Below are positions 55,331 to 64,000 of a stretch of 64,000 nt of DNA, in pieces. Numbering within the stretch: position 1 is the stretch's first letter; each line of letters opens with the position of its first letter. A program made the translations under genes and the position numbers. The stretch is from Owenia fusiformis. Its lineage: Eukaryota; Annelida; Polychaeta; Sabellida; Oweniidae. The notes beneath the pieces were generated by a model. That model was not told the origin of the DNA. It ran no database searches and saw nothing but the letters and a program-made list of their open reading frames with translations. Location of the stretch: contig CAIIXF020000002.1 in assembly GCA_903813345.2 (NCBI GenBank), positions 34,616,109 to 34,680,108 of the forward strand. The letters run 5' to 3'.

Positions 55331-57086
55331 TATTTTATAGATACACCTAGAGGAACGTGATAAGTAAGAGTCAACTTAAGGACAAGGTCTTGAAATCAAA
55401 TTTGCATTATTTTTACTTTGAGGTTATGCCTCTTAAGGCTACAGAGGTCACACTGGCAGGTCCAGAAGCAAACAAGTGGGAGGACACATATCAAGACAGG
55501 AAAAAATGTCCAGTTGCGAATAAATTTTTTTGGGCCCATCGAACCCAGATTTTGAATCAAAGGCCAATTTATTAATAATTTGGCCTAAAAAAGGCCAGAA
55601 AATTATGCCCAAAAGGTTTAGATGATCTACCAGTGGGTCAATAGTGCTGGGTCTAGTCATAGAAACATTAATTAATTTCATACCAGAAAATAACATGTGC
55701 AGGTATAGCAATTTTTACCAAAATGTTTTCCAGCTGTACCTTAACCTGTTAACTGGGCTAATTAGTCTTTTGCAGATTATTAAATGCAGATGTTGAGAAA
55801 AATTTTGTATTCATCAACTTTTGTGTGCTTTGATTTAAACAAATAGATGTCACAATGCATGAAACCTTGTGGATGATTACTATGTATGTATACTAGAAGC
55901 CAAGAAACATTCACAAATACAATATCAAAGTTTGTTCAACCGGAGCCTGATCTTGCTTGGCCCCTAAGAAAGATTTTTTGAGGAGAAAATCAAGCTCCAA
56001 TTGGACAAACTTCAATTTTGTACTAATCATTCATACATGTTCCTGGGCCTGTGGTATATTTACAGTGTATAATGTGACCAGGTTTTATGGGAGAGTCTAG
56101 AAATAAAATAAATTGAGTACTGTCTTGTGTTTTTGATGGTAATGGCAGTATGGTCCCCTCATTCTTTGTGTGAGTAGTTATTTAAAAATTCATCAGCTAT
56201 CATTAAACCCATACTGTTTTTGAATAGTATCAACTAATGAACAAATAAAAAGTTTGGTGTAAGCCTGAGGAAAGTCTATAATATACAGATTCCAATAAAC
56301 AGTTAAGTTTGACAAAGTTATATCTGATAAAGTTTATTTGATAAGTTTATTTAGCATTAAAGGAATTTCACTCACGAATACATGTTTATTCAAACACCTA
56401 TATCTCTTAGATTTTCACAATTAATCCAACATCCCTTTGTCTTTATCATCTTTTCTGTTACATTAAACTATTTTCAAATTTGCTTTGGACTAAATGTTCT
56501 ATGGATTTTCCTATTTGTTAACAGATTCGGAGAAATGTTACTCAAAAGATAAGTGACCTATAATTTGCAGTTCAGTGCCACCTATAGCAATAAACAATAA
56601 ACAATACTTCACATAAATCTTTGATAGATGAGTTTATTCTAAAAAAAAACAAATGGTTGTTTTGAATCACAGGGTGAATTTTGAAGGCTCCAATTGGTTC
56701 CATAAATAATCCTGATGAATTTTAAATTTCTAGTAAATTGTGTCCCTGGAGGAAGAAGAATCTCTAAACATCCATGTTCATTCTATTTACTTAATTTGTC
56801 GCCAGGAATTGTTTGTAATCATTATGTCGGTACATATACATATTTAGCTTGAATTCAGATTCCAATGATTATGTATAAGTTGGCTGCATTTGTCACTAGT
56901 ATGTCAATTATTCAAATCAGGGTGGACTCCAGGTGTTGTGGCAATGTACTTCCATTCACACATGTTGTTTATGTACACAATTTTCTTTACACTATGTACA
57001 ATATTCACTAGAGTATATCAATTGTCATTCTGTCCTGTTCTATTCTTTGAATGTGTAGTTGGTCATGCTGCGGTTCTCTGTAGCTT
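55331..57086. other. Intergenic region, nothing recognised
   Basis: AT-rich; short open frames at 55357-55575 (plus) and 56890-57090 (plus) have no known motif. No RNA gene or clear repeat was seen. Confidence 0.4.
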
Positions 57087-57118
57087 TTAGCCAAAGACTT
57101 GTTGTATTACATATGGAG
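57087..57118 (-). CDS. TOM5-like protein, exon 2
   Basis: The acceptor gtatcttttatttccag precedes 57118. Joined to exon 1 (one donated G) it reads A-P-Y-V-I-Q-Q-V-F-G-stop, completing T-L-I-R-A-A-P-Y-V. Total protein 49 residues. The hydrophobic segment followed by a proline and a short polar end matches the tail-anchor layout of TOM5. Too short to find without the exon 1 link, so confidence rests on the join. Confidence 0.6.
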
Positions 57119-57621
57119 CTGGAAATAAAAGATACATTGTTACCTAGAATAAAGTACATTGCATTATTATAAGAGCTATGGTGACGAGTGTTTTGGGTAG
57201 GCGTGGCACCCTTTTGTAAGTGGCATTTGAAGATAATTTGTAGAGTTTTTCTTTTATACAAAAGTTAGGATAAATATAAATGTTTCTATTTTTACATAAA
57301 CTGTTTCAATATGGTCATTTGATTGCTTAATTTTTAAATTTAAAGTCGTCACAAACATTTCTGTTTTGACTATAGGTACAGTACATGTATATATATATCT
57401 TTTAGTAGTCAGAAAAAAACTTCTGATTGTACCCTCACATTTATCGGTGATGAAGACATCCATGATAGGAAATCAAAGAATGACAACAACTTGAGACTTG
57501 TAATCTGAAGGTAAAATACAAACTAGGCCTACAAGTTATGAATCAGGGGAAAAGATAGACTGTACTGTAACTGCTGCGGGGTAAGAGCAAGTGAAGCTCA
57601 AGTGTTGAGCCTGGTGTTGAG

Positions 57622-58492
57622 TAACCAAACCCGTCTGGCCCAGTAATCTACTCCCGATTCTGAATTGTCGTAGATCTAGGGCCAGACTAGGTCCAATGCA
57701 AAAAAGGGGTATTTACTCCGGAAAAAACACACTGCTGAATCATCACTTATTATTCATTCCCTATTAGCCATCCAACCAAAACATCGGGTACCATGTAAAC
57801 CCAAGTATTTATTTGAAATAAAGAGAACATAACTTACGCGTAAATGTGGTGTTTTGTTTGTTATATTGATGTTGAAATGGGCACAACATTTCGTCAATAT
57901 TTCGTCAGTTCTCCGCACCGAATAAAGTCACGTGATGTGACGTAACACGAGTGTGACGCGATAATTTTTAAACTTTCATGGAACGAAAATACATTTCCCG
58001 GGAATCAATACATTCCAAATATTACGATCTGTTCAGCAGATTTGTTATCAAAATGTAGATTACTTTATAAAACAGACGTGTCTGTGTTGTATTTAAACTG
58101 GAAAGAAATATGGTGGACATTAAATACGATTTTTCAATTTGTTGAACTGACGGAATGTAGTACTGAACGAAATAAGCAGCCGAGACTTCTCGATATTCTA
58201 CGAGATCACGAACAGATTGCAGAAGAATTTTTCTTTTTGCTGCGTTTAGACGTTTCGTTCTTATTTATTAGCCGTCATCCAGCGATGGAAACCTAATATA
58301 AATACAAAGTTTGATACAAAGAACAAACACGTAAGTGATTTTTATGATGTTTATTCATTTATCAGCACGTATTATACATTGAAAAACCAGTGTGTGTTTT
58401 CCGGAGTAAATACCCCATTTTTTGCATTGGATCGAGTCTGGCCCAGATCTACGAGGTCGGGAGTAGATAACTGGGCCAGACGGGTTTGGTTA
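57622..58492. mobile_element. TIR transposon in the TOM5-like intron, 9-bp target duplication
   Basis: Ends taaccaaacccgtctggccc and gggccagacgggtttggtta are inverted repeats; similarity continues for ~110 bp with mismatches (for example gtatttactccggaaaa). The flanks carry the exact 9-bp repeat ggtgttgag (57613-57621 and 58493-58501). No transposase; the plus-strand frame 58042-58296 inside it has no known motif. The element carries cgtgatgtgacgtaac near its middle. MULE- or Merlin-like by duplication length. It lies 3' of the exon 1 donor, inside the intron. Confidence 0.85.
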
Positions 58493-58517
58493 GGTGTTGA
58501 GCTGAGAAAAAAATCAC

Positions 58518-58635
58518 CTGCACGAATCAGCGTAATTGTGGCAACAAACGTGGCTGCTGTTGTCAATGTCGCTTTCCTAGCCTCTTTATTTTCTTCAGTT
58601 GAGTCTGAAGGACCACTTGGTTGCATTCGAATCAT
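58518..58635 (-). CDS. TOM5-like mitochondrial import receptor subunit, exon 1
   Basis: Starts at ATG 58635-58633 and ends at the donor GTGCAG|gtgatt after 58518 (39 codons plus one base). It encodes M-I-R-M-Q-P-S-G-P-S, then D-S-T-E-E-N-K-E-A-R-K-A-T-L and a hydrophobic helix T-F-V-A-T-I-T-L-I-R-A. Layout (acidic/basic short head then one C-terminal transmembrane helix, ~50 residues) agrees with metazoan TOM5, which stabilises the outer-membrane TOM complex. Spliced to 57118-57087. Another tail-anchored micropeptide is possible. Confidence 0.6.
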
Positions 58636-59090
58636 GATGATGACCTGTTAAACTGAATAAACAGTGTGGAAATTTTCTCGTGATTTTTAAAATGCCGGAA
58701 GTTTTACTGCAAATTCACGAACAACAGAAATTTGAAAGTATATCCAGGATTTTTAAGATTCTGAGTGGAAAATGTTCCTTTTGAATGCTGTTTTTTTTGC
58801 AGTCTATAATTAAAAATAGTTATCAATTATATATATTATTGTTACTTCATCACAAAATTACCATTAAGTATGTAAATTTGAGCGAACATAGAAATAAAAT
58901 ATATTAGGAACGCTCGCTTTTTCATTGCAAAAAATCATTGATTCACTTCATTTTCTAAATCAGAGTGTGGATCATTGGCGTACAATTTGATTATTTTTCC
59001 TCACATATTTCAATTATACACCTTGATATTGCAATAGAATGATTTTTGAGCTTTGAAATCAAAAACAAATTTCTAGCATTTCTTCACTCC
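58636..59090. promoter_or_regulatory. Inferred shared promoter between two divergent genes
   Basis: The region separates the start codon of the minus-strand TOM5-like gene and the probable first exon of the plus-strand secreted-protein gene. Nothing more specific than AT-rich sequence can be seen; the promoter call rests on head-to-head layout. Confidence 0.35.
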
Positions 59091-59132
59091 GTAAAGCTAG
59101 GAAAGTTGGAAAAGTTAGGAAAAAGTTTTCAG
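59090..59132 (+). other. Probable 5' UTR exon end of the plus-strand gene
   Basis: gttttcag|gtgaga at 59125-59138 is a good donor with no open frame before it. It pairs with the acceptor ttttttcgactttacag ending at 59256, giving a ~124-bp intron. The exon start is unknown. Confidence 0.5.
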
Positions 59133-59276
59133 GTGAGAAAATTTAAATTAACTCCAAGTGTGACTTTAACTTTTAGTTTTCACACAATCGCATGAGAGCT
59201 ATACATAAACTCCTATTTGTTTACCAATATTGAACTACATTTTTTCGACTTTACAGGGGTGATTTAAGGGGTGGAT

Positions 59277-59322
59277 ATGCACAAAATCTCAGTGATTTGT
59301 CTCTTGCTGGTGGCAGTAGTTG
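59277..59322 (+). CDS. Signal-peptide exon of an unidentified secreted protein
   Basis: The exon begins at 59257 after an acceptor; ATG at 59277. It codes M-H-K-I-S-V-I-C-L-L-L-V-A-V-V plus one base and ends at a consensus donor G|gtaagtac. This is a canonical short N-terminal signal peptide with phase-1 exit, typical of first coding exons of secreted proteins. An in-frame TAA lies just upstream of the ATG. The following exons were not found; the LINE at 59862 lies downstream, so they may be outside the window. Confidence 0.6.
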
Positions 59323-59861
59323 GTAAGTACATGTACCCACGGATAGCGGGAAGTCCTCCATCTAGGAGGTATATATTATACACTAGGTAACGCATCTTCC
59401 ATCCAAAATAAAAAATATGTATTTTTAAAATAAATTATTTGTCTAGTTTTCGTTAAACAAATATCCTGAGACACATAATGCCTGTTGAAAACACTAAACA
59501 GAAAAATAAAAAAAATATTCATACCTCCAAATCTGCTTTATTGGTCAGATAATGCACCAAATCATAATGGTTGTTCAAAATTTAAGGGGACGCTCCGACT
59601 TATGTGCGCATGTGCAAAGCGGTACCCGGAAACATGCACATGGCGTGATTTGCTGTTTTCCCGCGAGATAAGGCGGAACGTCCCCATTTTTTCAAATTTT
59701 GCAATGGTCTTACGTTTGCAGTATTTTATGGCCAGAATAGCATGATTGAGGTATGAATTATTTTTTACTATATCATTTAGAGTGTTATATTTGGGTTTGT
59801 GTGACTGCCAAATGTGGTTAATCAATAAAGATGTGATTTATTTTTTTGAAAAATATCAATA
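59323..59861. other. Intron of the plus-strand gene, nothing recognised
   Basis: AT-rich with one GC-richer patch (59590-59700, cggtacccggaaacatgcac) that shows no known motif. Confidence 0.35.
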
Positions 59862-62800
59862 TTTTTTTTTCTATCTACATCTACATCTATCATTATACTA
59901 ATTAAAGCTCTTTAAAGAGCAACACAATTAGTTTTGGAAGTCATCCAAGCTAAAAGTCTAAAATGGCAGTATGTACAATTAAAATACTGTCTAAAAACAG
60001 GTCTCGTGTCATGAGCTAACCCTGCATACTAGATACCAGGGCATCACGGAAGGCAGTACTGTCTTCTATCATCCTGGTTGTGGAAGGGAGGTTGTTCCAA
60101 TCTGTTATTGTTCTGGGAAAGAAGCTATTCTTGTAGGTATCAGTTCTGGCAAAGGGAGGAATGAATTGTTGGGCTCTTCTGCCAGTTCTGTTGGATTTCT
60201 CGATGTAGGGGGGAATGGGTATTGCTATTTCATTATGAAGGGCTTTATGGAATAGGGTGAGTCTCTTGGTTTGTCTTCGGTTTTCAAGTGGTTTCCATTC
60301 CAGATCTTTGTAAATCTTGGTGATGGTTCCTGGCTCCCTAAAGTACTGTTTGGTTACAAACCTTGCTGCCTGACGCTGAACCATCTCTACCCGTGCTTTG
60401 TCCTTCTTCTGGTAAGGGTCCCAAACTGAAGAAGAGTATTCTAAGTGGGGCCTGACCAGAGAATTGTAAGCTGTGGCTTTGATGTTGCGTGGGCAGCTGT
60501 GGAGGTTTCGCCTCAGGAAGCCAAGGGAACGGTTGGCTTTATTTACTATGTTGTTGATGTGAGTGGTCCACTTCATGTTGGATTCTAGTTCCACACCAAG
60601 GTAGGGGTTATGGGGTACATCCTGTACTACTTGGCCTTTCATGATGTATGCGGCAGTTCTTGGCTCGCGTTTTCTGTGTACTCTCAATGTGTAGCATTTT
60701 TTGGCATTGAAGTCCATCTGCCACCGTTCAGCCCACTGTTGTAGTTTGGTGAGGTCATTCTGCAGCTCAGCTTCATCTGCCGCTGACTTGATGGTTCGGT
60801 AGAGTACACAGTCATCAGCAAACAGTCTCACAGATGATGTGAGTCCATCGCCAATGTCATTGATGTACAGGAGAAACATCAAAGGACCAAGCACAGTGCC
60901 TTGTGGGACTCCAGATGTTACCTTGGCTGGTTTAGATATTTCCCCATTCACAACTACCTTCTGTGTTCTGCTAGTTAGCCATTCCGTGATCCAGGTCTTG
61001 GTCCTGTCCCTGATGCCGTAATACTCTAACTTCACAAGCAACCGTTGATGGGCTACGGTATCAAAAGCCTTGCTAAAGTCGAGTATCAGGACATCAGATT
61101 GACAACCAAGATCCAGTGATCTCACAAGATCTTCTACAGTGAGGACCAGCTGGGATTCACAGGAGTGCTTACCTCTGAAGCCATGTTGGTAATGCTTCAG
61201 GATGTTGTTCTTGTCAAGATGGTTCATAATTTGGTGGAAGATAATGTGCTCCATTATCTTACAGGGTATAGATGTTAAAGATACCGGTCTGTAGTTGGCA
61301 GCACTAGTTGGATCACCCTTCTTGAAGATGGCTGTGACGTTGGCCAGAGTCCAGTCTTTGGGAACTACTCCATCTGACCAGGATGACTTAAAAATCATCT
61401 GGAGAAGAGGAGCAACTTCCACAGCGGCTTCTTTGAGTATCCTTGCTGGTATTTCATCAGGTCCTGAAGCTTTCTTTGGGTTGACATTCAAAAGGAGCTT
61501 CAGGATACCCTCTGTCTGGAATGTTATGACAGGCATGCCAGCATAGGGACTCTCATTCATGGTTGGTATCTTCGTCAGGTCTTCTTTGGTAAACACTGAT
61601 TGATATTGTCTGTTCAGTATCTCCGTTTGGTCTTTACTGGAGCTGGTTTCAGTGTTTCCTTCACGAAGTATGCTAATACCCACTGTGTCAGTTTTTCTGG
61701 ATTTGATGTAGGTCCAGAATTTCTTACCAATGGATGCTTTAGATGGGTCAGCATTGGCAGGGAGTTCTAGAAGACCAGCTATGTAGTTGTTGTGTGAGCT
61801 AGCTAGGGCTTTGGAGATCTTCTTCCTCAGTTGTCTGTAGAGGGCCCAGTCTTCCTTCTTGTTGGTACTCTTGGATTTCCTGAACTGCCGCTGCTTTTTG
61901 CGAATCATCTTCTTGATGGAACGGTTCATCCATGGTAGGTCCCATCTGGTACTAAGTTTTTTGGATGGAATATGCTTCTTGATGGATTCAGCAATGGTTG
62001 ACTTGAACAAGTTCCACTTTGCCTCAGTGGAGATGGAATCATCAGAGAGCTTAGGATGTAGGTTGCTCAGATCTTCTTTGATTCCATCCATGTTACCTTT
62101 GTTGTAAAGGAACACTGTTCTTGGGGCTCTCTTCACTGGCTTTGCCTTGATGTTGATGGTAGTGATCAGGATCTCATGATCGCTCATCCCTGGGGCTACG
62201 ATGGAGTTTGCCACTAAACCAGGTATGGTAGTAAAGAAGAGGTCGAGGATGTTCTTGCCTCGAGTTGGAACTTTGTTCACTTGGTGTAGAAAAGACTCCT
62301 TGATGGTATTAAGGAGGGCCTCGTTGGTATCATGGCCATATGCTGGAGAGGTCTTGATGGTATTGTCCTCCCAGTCTACATCTGGAAGATTGAAATCTCC
62401 AGAGACTAAGATGTGGGGTGTAGAGTTACTGTGGGGAATTTTAGTGAGAGATGCATTGAGTTCGTGAAGAGGCAGTGGGTCGTTGTCTGGTGGTCTGTAG
62501 AACGATCCCACATAAATTGGTTTATTTCCATATGTTGAAATCTTCGCCCATACGGATTCACTATTATTCTCGAGGGATGGAACTGGTGAAGACAGAATGT
62601 TGCGGTGAACAGAGAGGAATACTCCACCGCCTCCTTTCTTCCTGTCATTCCTGTATGTCACATAAGCTGGTGGAAAGGTTTCACTGTTAGAGAAGGTGCC
62701 ATCTAGGTGGGACTCACATCCAACAATGATGTCAGGTTGGTGGGTCTCAGAGAGAACAAGTAGTTGGTTACACTTCTCTTCAGACCTGAGGCTCCGACAG

Positions 62801-63420
62801 TTAACAGTGAGAAGCTTCAACTGTTTTTTCGCCGTTTTATGTTGACGGGTACGGGGACAGTGTGGCGATGAAGTTGCCTGAGGAGAGGGAATAGAGCCTA
62901 TTGATGATGATGACAAATTGCTGTAGGTATTGGAAGTTTCAAAATCTATTGTTGAATCAAAAAAGGAAGAATGGAAGTTGGGTAGTCCGCATGAGCAGCA
63001 TATCCATGAAGTGCTACTGTTTGCTAAGGTGTTGTAGCAGAGAGATGACATCTGTAGGCAGTTAATATGCAGCCAAGTGTCACACTGATCACACTGTATG
63101 GCACGCTGACCATATTTCACTGCCTTTGAGCAAAGCTGACACGGGAACTTAGGGGGCCTTGGACCTGGGTTTGTTTCTAGGTCGTCTCCTTGGAGGATGA
63201 TAAGCATCATGAAGACTGAGTTGAGTCGGCTGGGTTTGAAATTTTGGGTTTTGAGAAAGCTAGAAAAAGACCATGGTTGGGGAATTCTGGCCAGAGTAAG
63301 TTGAAGAACTGTTTGTGAATCAAAGGTAGGTTTTACTGTTATTGAGATACAGCAAATCAAGATCACCAGGAATAGTGTAAGTGGTTTTACACCCATATTA
63401 AAATTGTAGGAAAATACCGG
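59862..63420 (-). mobile_element. CR1/L2-like LINE, apparently full coding length
   Basis: Coding region 63396-60016 (minus), 3' UTR to about 59892 and a gtagat-type simple tail (atctacatctacatctatca on the plus strand, 59875-59893). The 5' end is not determined; sequence upstream to 64000 shows no second ORF of recognisable type. The open reading frame has no stop or frameshift. Confidence 0.85.
60016..63396 (-). CDS. LINE polyprotein: hydrophobic leader, 2A-like motif, PHD finger, endonuclease, reverse transcriptase (1126 aa)
   Basis: Residues 1-24 form a signal-like hydrophobic leader. At 72-79 the sequence D-L-E-T-N-P-G-P matches the 2A consensus D-x-E-x-N-P-G-P. Residues 86-136 form a C4HC3 PHD-type finger (C86, C89, C102, C105, H110, C113, then C133/C134 and C136). 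An APE-type endonuclease starts near 194 (L-T-V-N-C-R-S-L) and includes S-D-H-E near 404. The reverse transcriptase begins near 684 and has F-A-D-D-C-V-L-Y near 860, then the W-N-N-L-P end. The layout fits the CR1/L2/Rex1 group. The intact frame suggests a young, potentially mobile copy. Confidence 0.9.
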   Translation of the reverse strand: MGVKPLTLFLVILICCISITVKPTFDSQTVLQLTLARIPQPWSFSSFLKTQNFKPSRLNSVFMMLIILQGDDLETNPGPRPPKFPCQLCSKAVKYGQRAIQCDQCDTWLHINCLQMSSLCYNTLANSSTSWICCSCGLPNFHSSFFDSTIDFETSNTYSNLSSSSIGSIPSPQATSSPHCPRTRQHKTAKKQLKLLTVNCRSLRSEEKCNQLLVLSETHQPDIIVGCESHLDGTFSNSETFPPAYVTYRNDRKKGGGGVFLSVHRNILSSPVPSLENNSESVWAKISTYGNKPIYVGSFYRPPDNDPLPLHELNASLTKIPHSNSTPHILVSGDFNLPDVDWEDNTIKTSPAYGHDTNEALLNTIKESFLHQVNKVPTRGKNILDLFFTTIPGLVANSIVAPGMSDHEILITTINIKAKPVKRAPRTVFLYNKGNMDGIKEDLSNLHPKLSDDSISTEAKWNLFKSTIAESIKKHIPSKKLSTRWDLPWMNRSIKKMIRKKQRQFRKSKSTNKKEDWALYRQLRKKISKALASSHNNYIAGLLELPANADPSKASIGKKFWTYIKSRKTDTVGISILREGNTETSSSKDQTEILNRQYQSVFTKEDLTKIPTMNESPYAGMPVITFQTEGILKLLLNVNPKKASGPDEIPARILKEAAVEVAPLLQMIFKSSWSDGVVPKDWTLANVTAIFKKGDPTSAANYRPVSLTSIPCKIMEHIIFHQIMNHLDKNNILKHYQHGFRGKHSCESQLVLTVEDLVRSLDLGCQSDVLILDFSKAFDTVAHQRLLVKLEYYGIRDRTKTWITEWLTSRTQKVVVNGEISKPAKVTSGVPQGTVLGPLMFLLYINDIGDGLTSSVRLFADDCVLYRTIKSAADEAELQNDLTKLQQWAERWQMDFNAKKCYTLRVHRKREPRTAAYIMKGQVVQDVPHNPYLGVELESNMKWTTHINNIVNKANRSLGFLRRNLHSCPRNIKATAYNSLVRPHLEYSSSVWDPYQKKDKARVEMVQRQAARFVTKQYFREPGTITKIYKDLEWKPLENRRQTKRLTLFHKALHNEIAIPIPPYIEKSNRTGRRAQQFIPPFARTDTYKNSFFPRTITDWNNLPSTTRMIEDSTAFRDALVSSMQG

Positions 63421-64000
63421 TGGGCGATAATAGGGTGGTAAAATATCACCTGCAGTATGCTTCAGATTGTACTCTACCCGGTGGAATTAAGCGGAGAATC
63501 TTCGGTAAAACTACAAACTGGTATGTTCCCTTGATTAAGGACTTGGTAGCTCGTATGTGTGACGGTGAGACAACACAAATTTGACAAAATTAAGTGGGAG
63601 GAAAATTTGAAATTTTGGCGCAATGGATGACTTCCTAAAACGAAAGTGAAATTACCTTCATGACCTCTTGATCCTTGCATGTACCCCCATAAATGTGGGG
63701 TTGATTTAAAGCCTTGGACTCACTGCAATGTGGAATGACCATTCCTTGAAGGTATTTCTTCCGGAGATGCGGAACATCAAATGTAATTTTGGGAAACAAA
63801 GCCCTGAAAGGAATGGTCATTACACACTGAATTGAGTGTAAGGCTAAATTCTTATTACACATTGCAAAATATTTTCTATAAGATCATCTAAAAGATACAA
63901 AATCATTAAAGAACATATTTTGAATGAAACTTTTTGCAAGGGTCAAGCTGGCAAAGTATAAATTTTAATTTGTAGATTAACTGATTTGAGTTTGTTTGGA
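63421..64000. other. Upstream flank of the LINE, nothing recognised
   Basis: May contain the LINE 5' UTR; the small open frames at 63474-63680 and 63635-63862 (minus) have no known motif. Confidence 0.35.

Noticed and set aside
55357-55575. Plus-strand 72-residue frame as a gene (and 55448-55711 minus)
   Set aside because: No recognisable motif, overlapping frames on both strands, no splice signals.
58042-58296. 84-residue plus-strand frame inside the TIR element as a transposase
   Set aside because: No DDE motif or similarity that I recognise and too short.
62201-62690. Small frames on both strands within 60016-63396
   Set aside because: Shadows of the LINE open reading frame.

Overview
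The window is AT-rich, intron-rich animal DNA, most likely from a marine lophotrochozoan-type invertebrate. That placement is inferred from the density of MITEs, foldbacks and CR1/L2-like LINEs, an expanded C2H2 family and Crypton-type recombinase sequence; I cannot name the species. There are no bacterial or phage genes.

Positions 1-52141, minus strand, read best as one very large transcription unit. Two 5' coding exons at 52141-51557 and 51351-51040 encode a shared 269-residue N-terminus: a small possibly folded block, a long low-complexity region, an NLS-like basic patch, a SUMO-type site and an acidic tail. The last shared exon ends one base into a codon. Downstream lie about 24 complete alternative terminal exons plus one cut by the window edge. 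Each opens with a polypyrimidine/AG acceptor, lacks its own start codon, encodes a short linker and 2 to 11 C2H2 zinc fingers, and ends in a stop. In every complete terminal exon I measured, length plus one is divisible by three, so each can join the shared exons in frame. The layout resembles Drosophila lola and mod(mdg4), but the visible N-terminus is not an obvious BTB domain. Linker families cluster by position, and decayed fingers lie between intact exons, which suggests growth by local tandem duplication and decay.

One alternative C-terminus (38237-38055, 37880-37196, 36785-36527) is not zinc fingers. It encodes a Crypton-type tyrosine recombinase domain with the R, HxxR, H and Y residues in place. 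Its first exon and upstream intron look like a copy of the zinc-finger exon at 35044. This is the most unusual feature of the window.

Many repeats are interleaved: a 2.9-kb array of a 30-bp unit with 300/420-bp higher-order structure (38926-41815), 74-bp, 64/67-bp, 24-bp and ~22-bp tandem arrays, two copies of a ~1.1-kb repeat (5003-6173 and 46979-47992, the second nested in a TIR element at 46060-48262), a MITE with a 9-bp target duplication inside a decayed finger exon (15399-16339), foldbacks and two tRNA-derived SINE candidates.

Positions 52142-64000 hold LINE 3' fragments, a TTAA-flanked foldback (53607-54359), a two-exon gene for a 49-residue TOM5-like mitochondrial protein (58635-58518 joined to 57118-57087, minus) whose intron carries another TIR element with a 9-bp duplication, a divergent plus-strand gene start coding a signal peptide (59277-59322), and a LINE with an intact 1126-residue ORF (63396-60016, minus) carrying a 2A-like motif, PHD finger, endonuclease and reverse transcriptase.

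All splice joins were read by eye; no transcript evidence was available.
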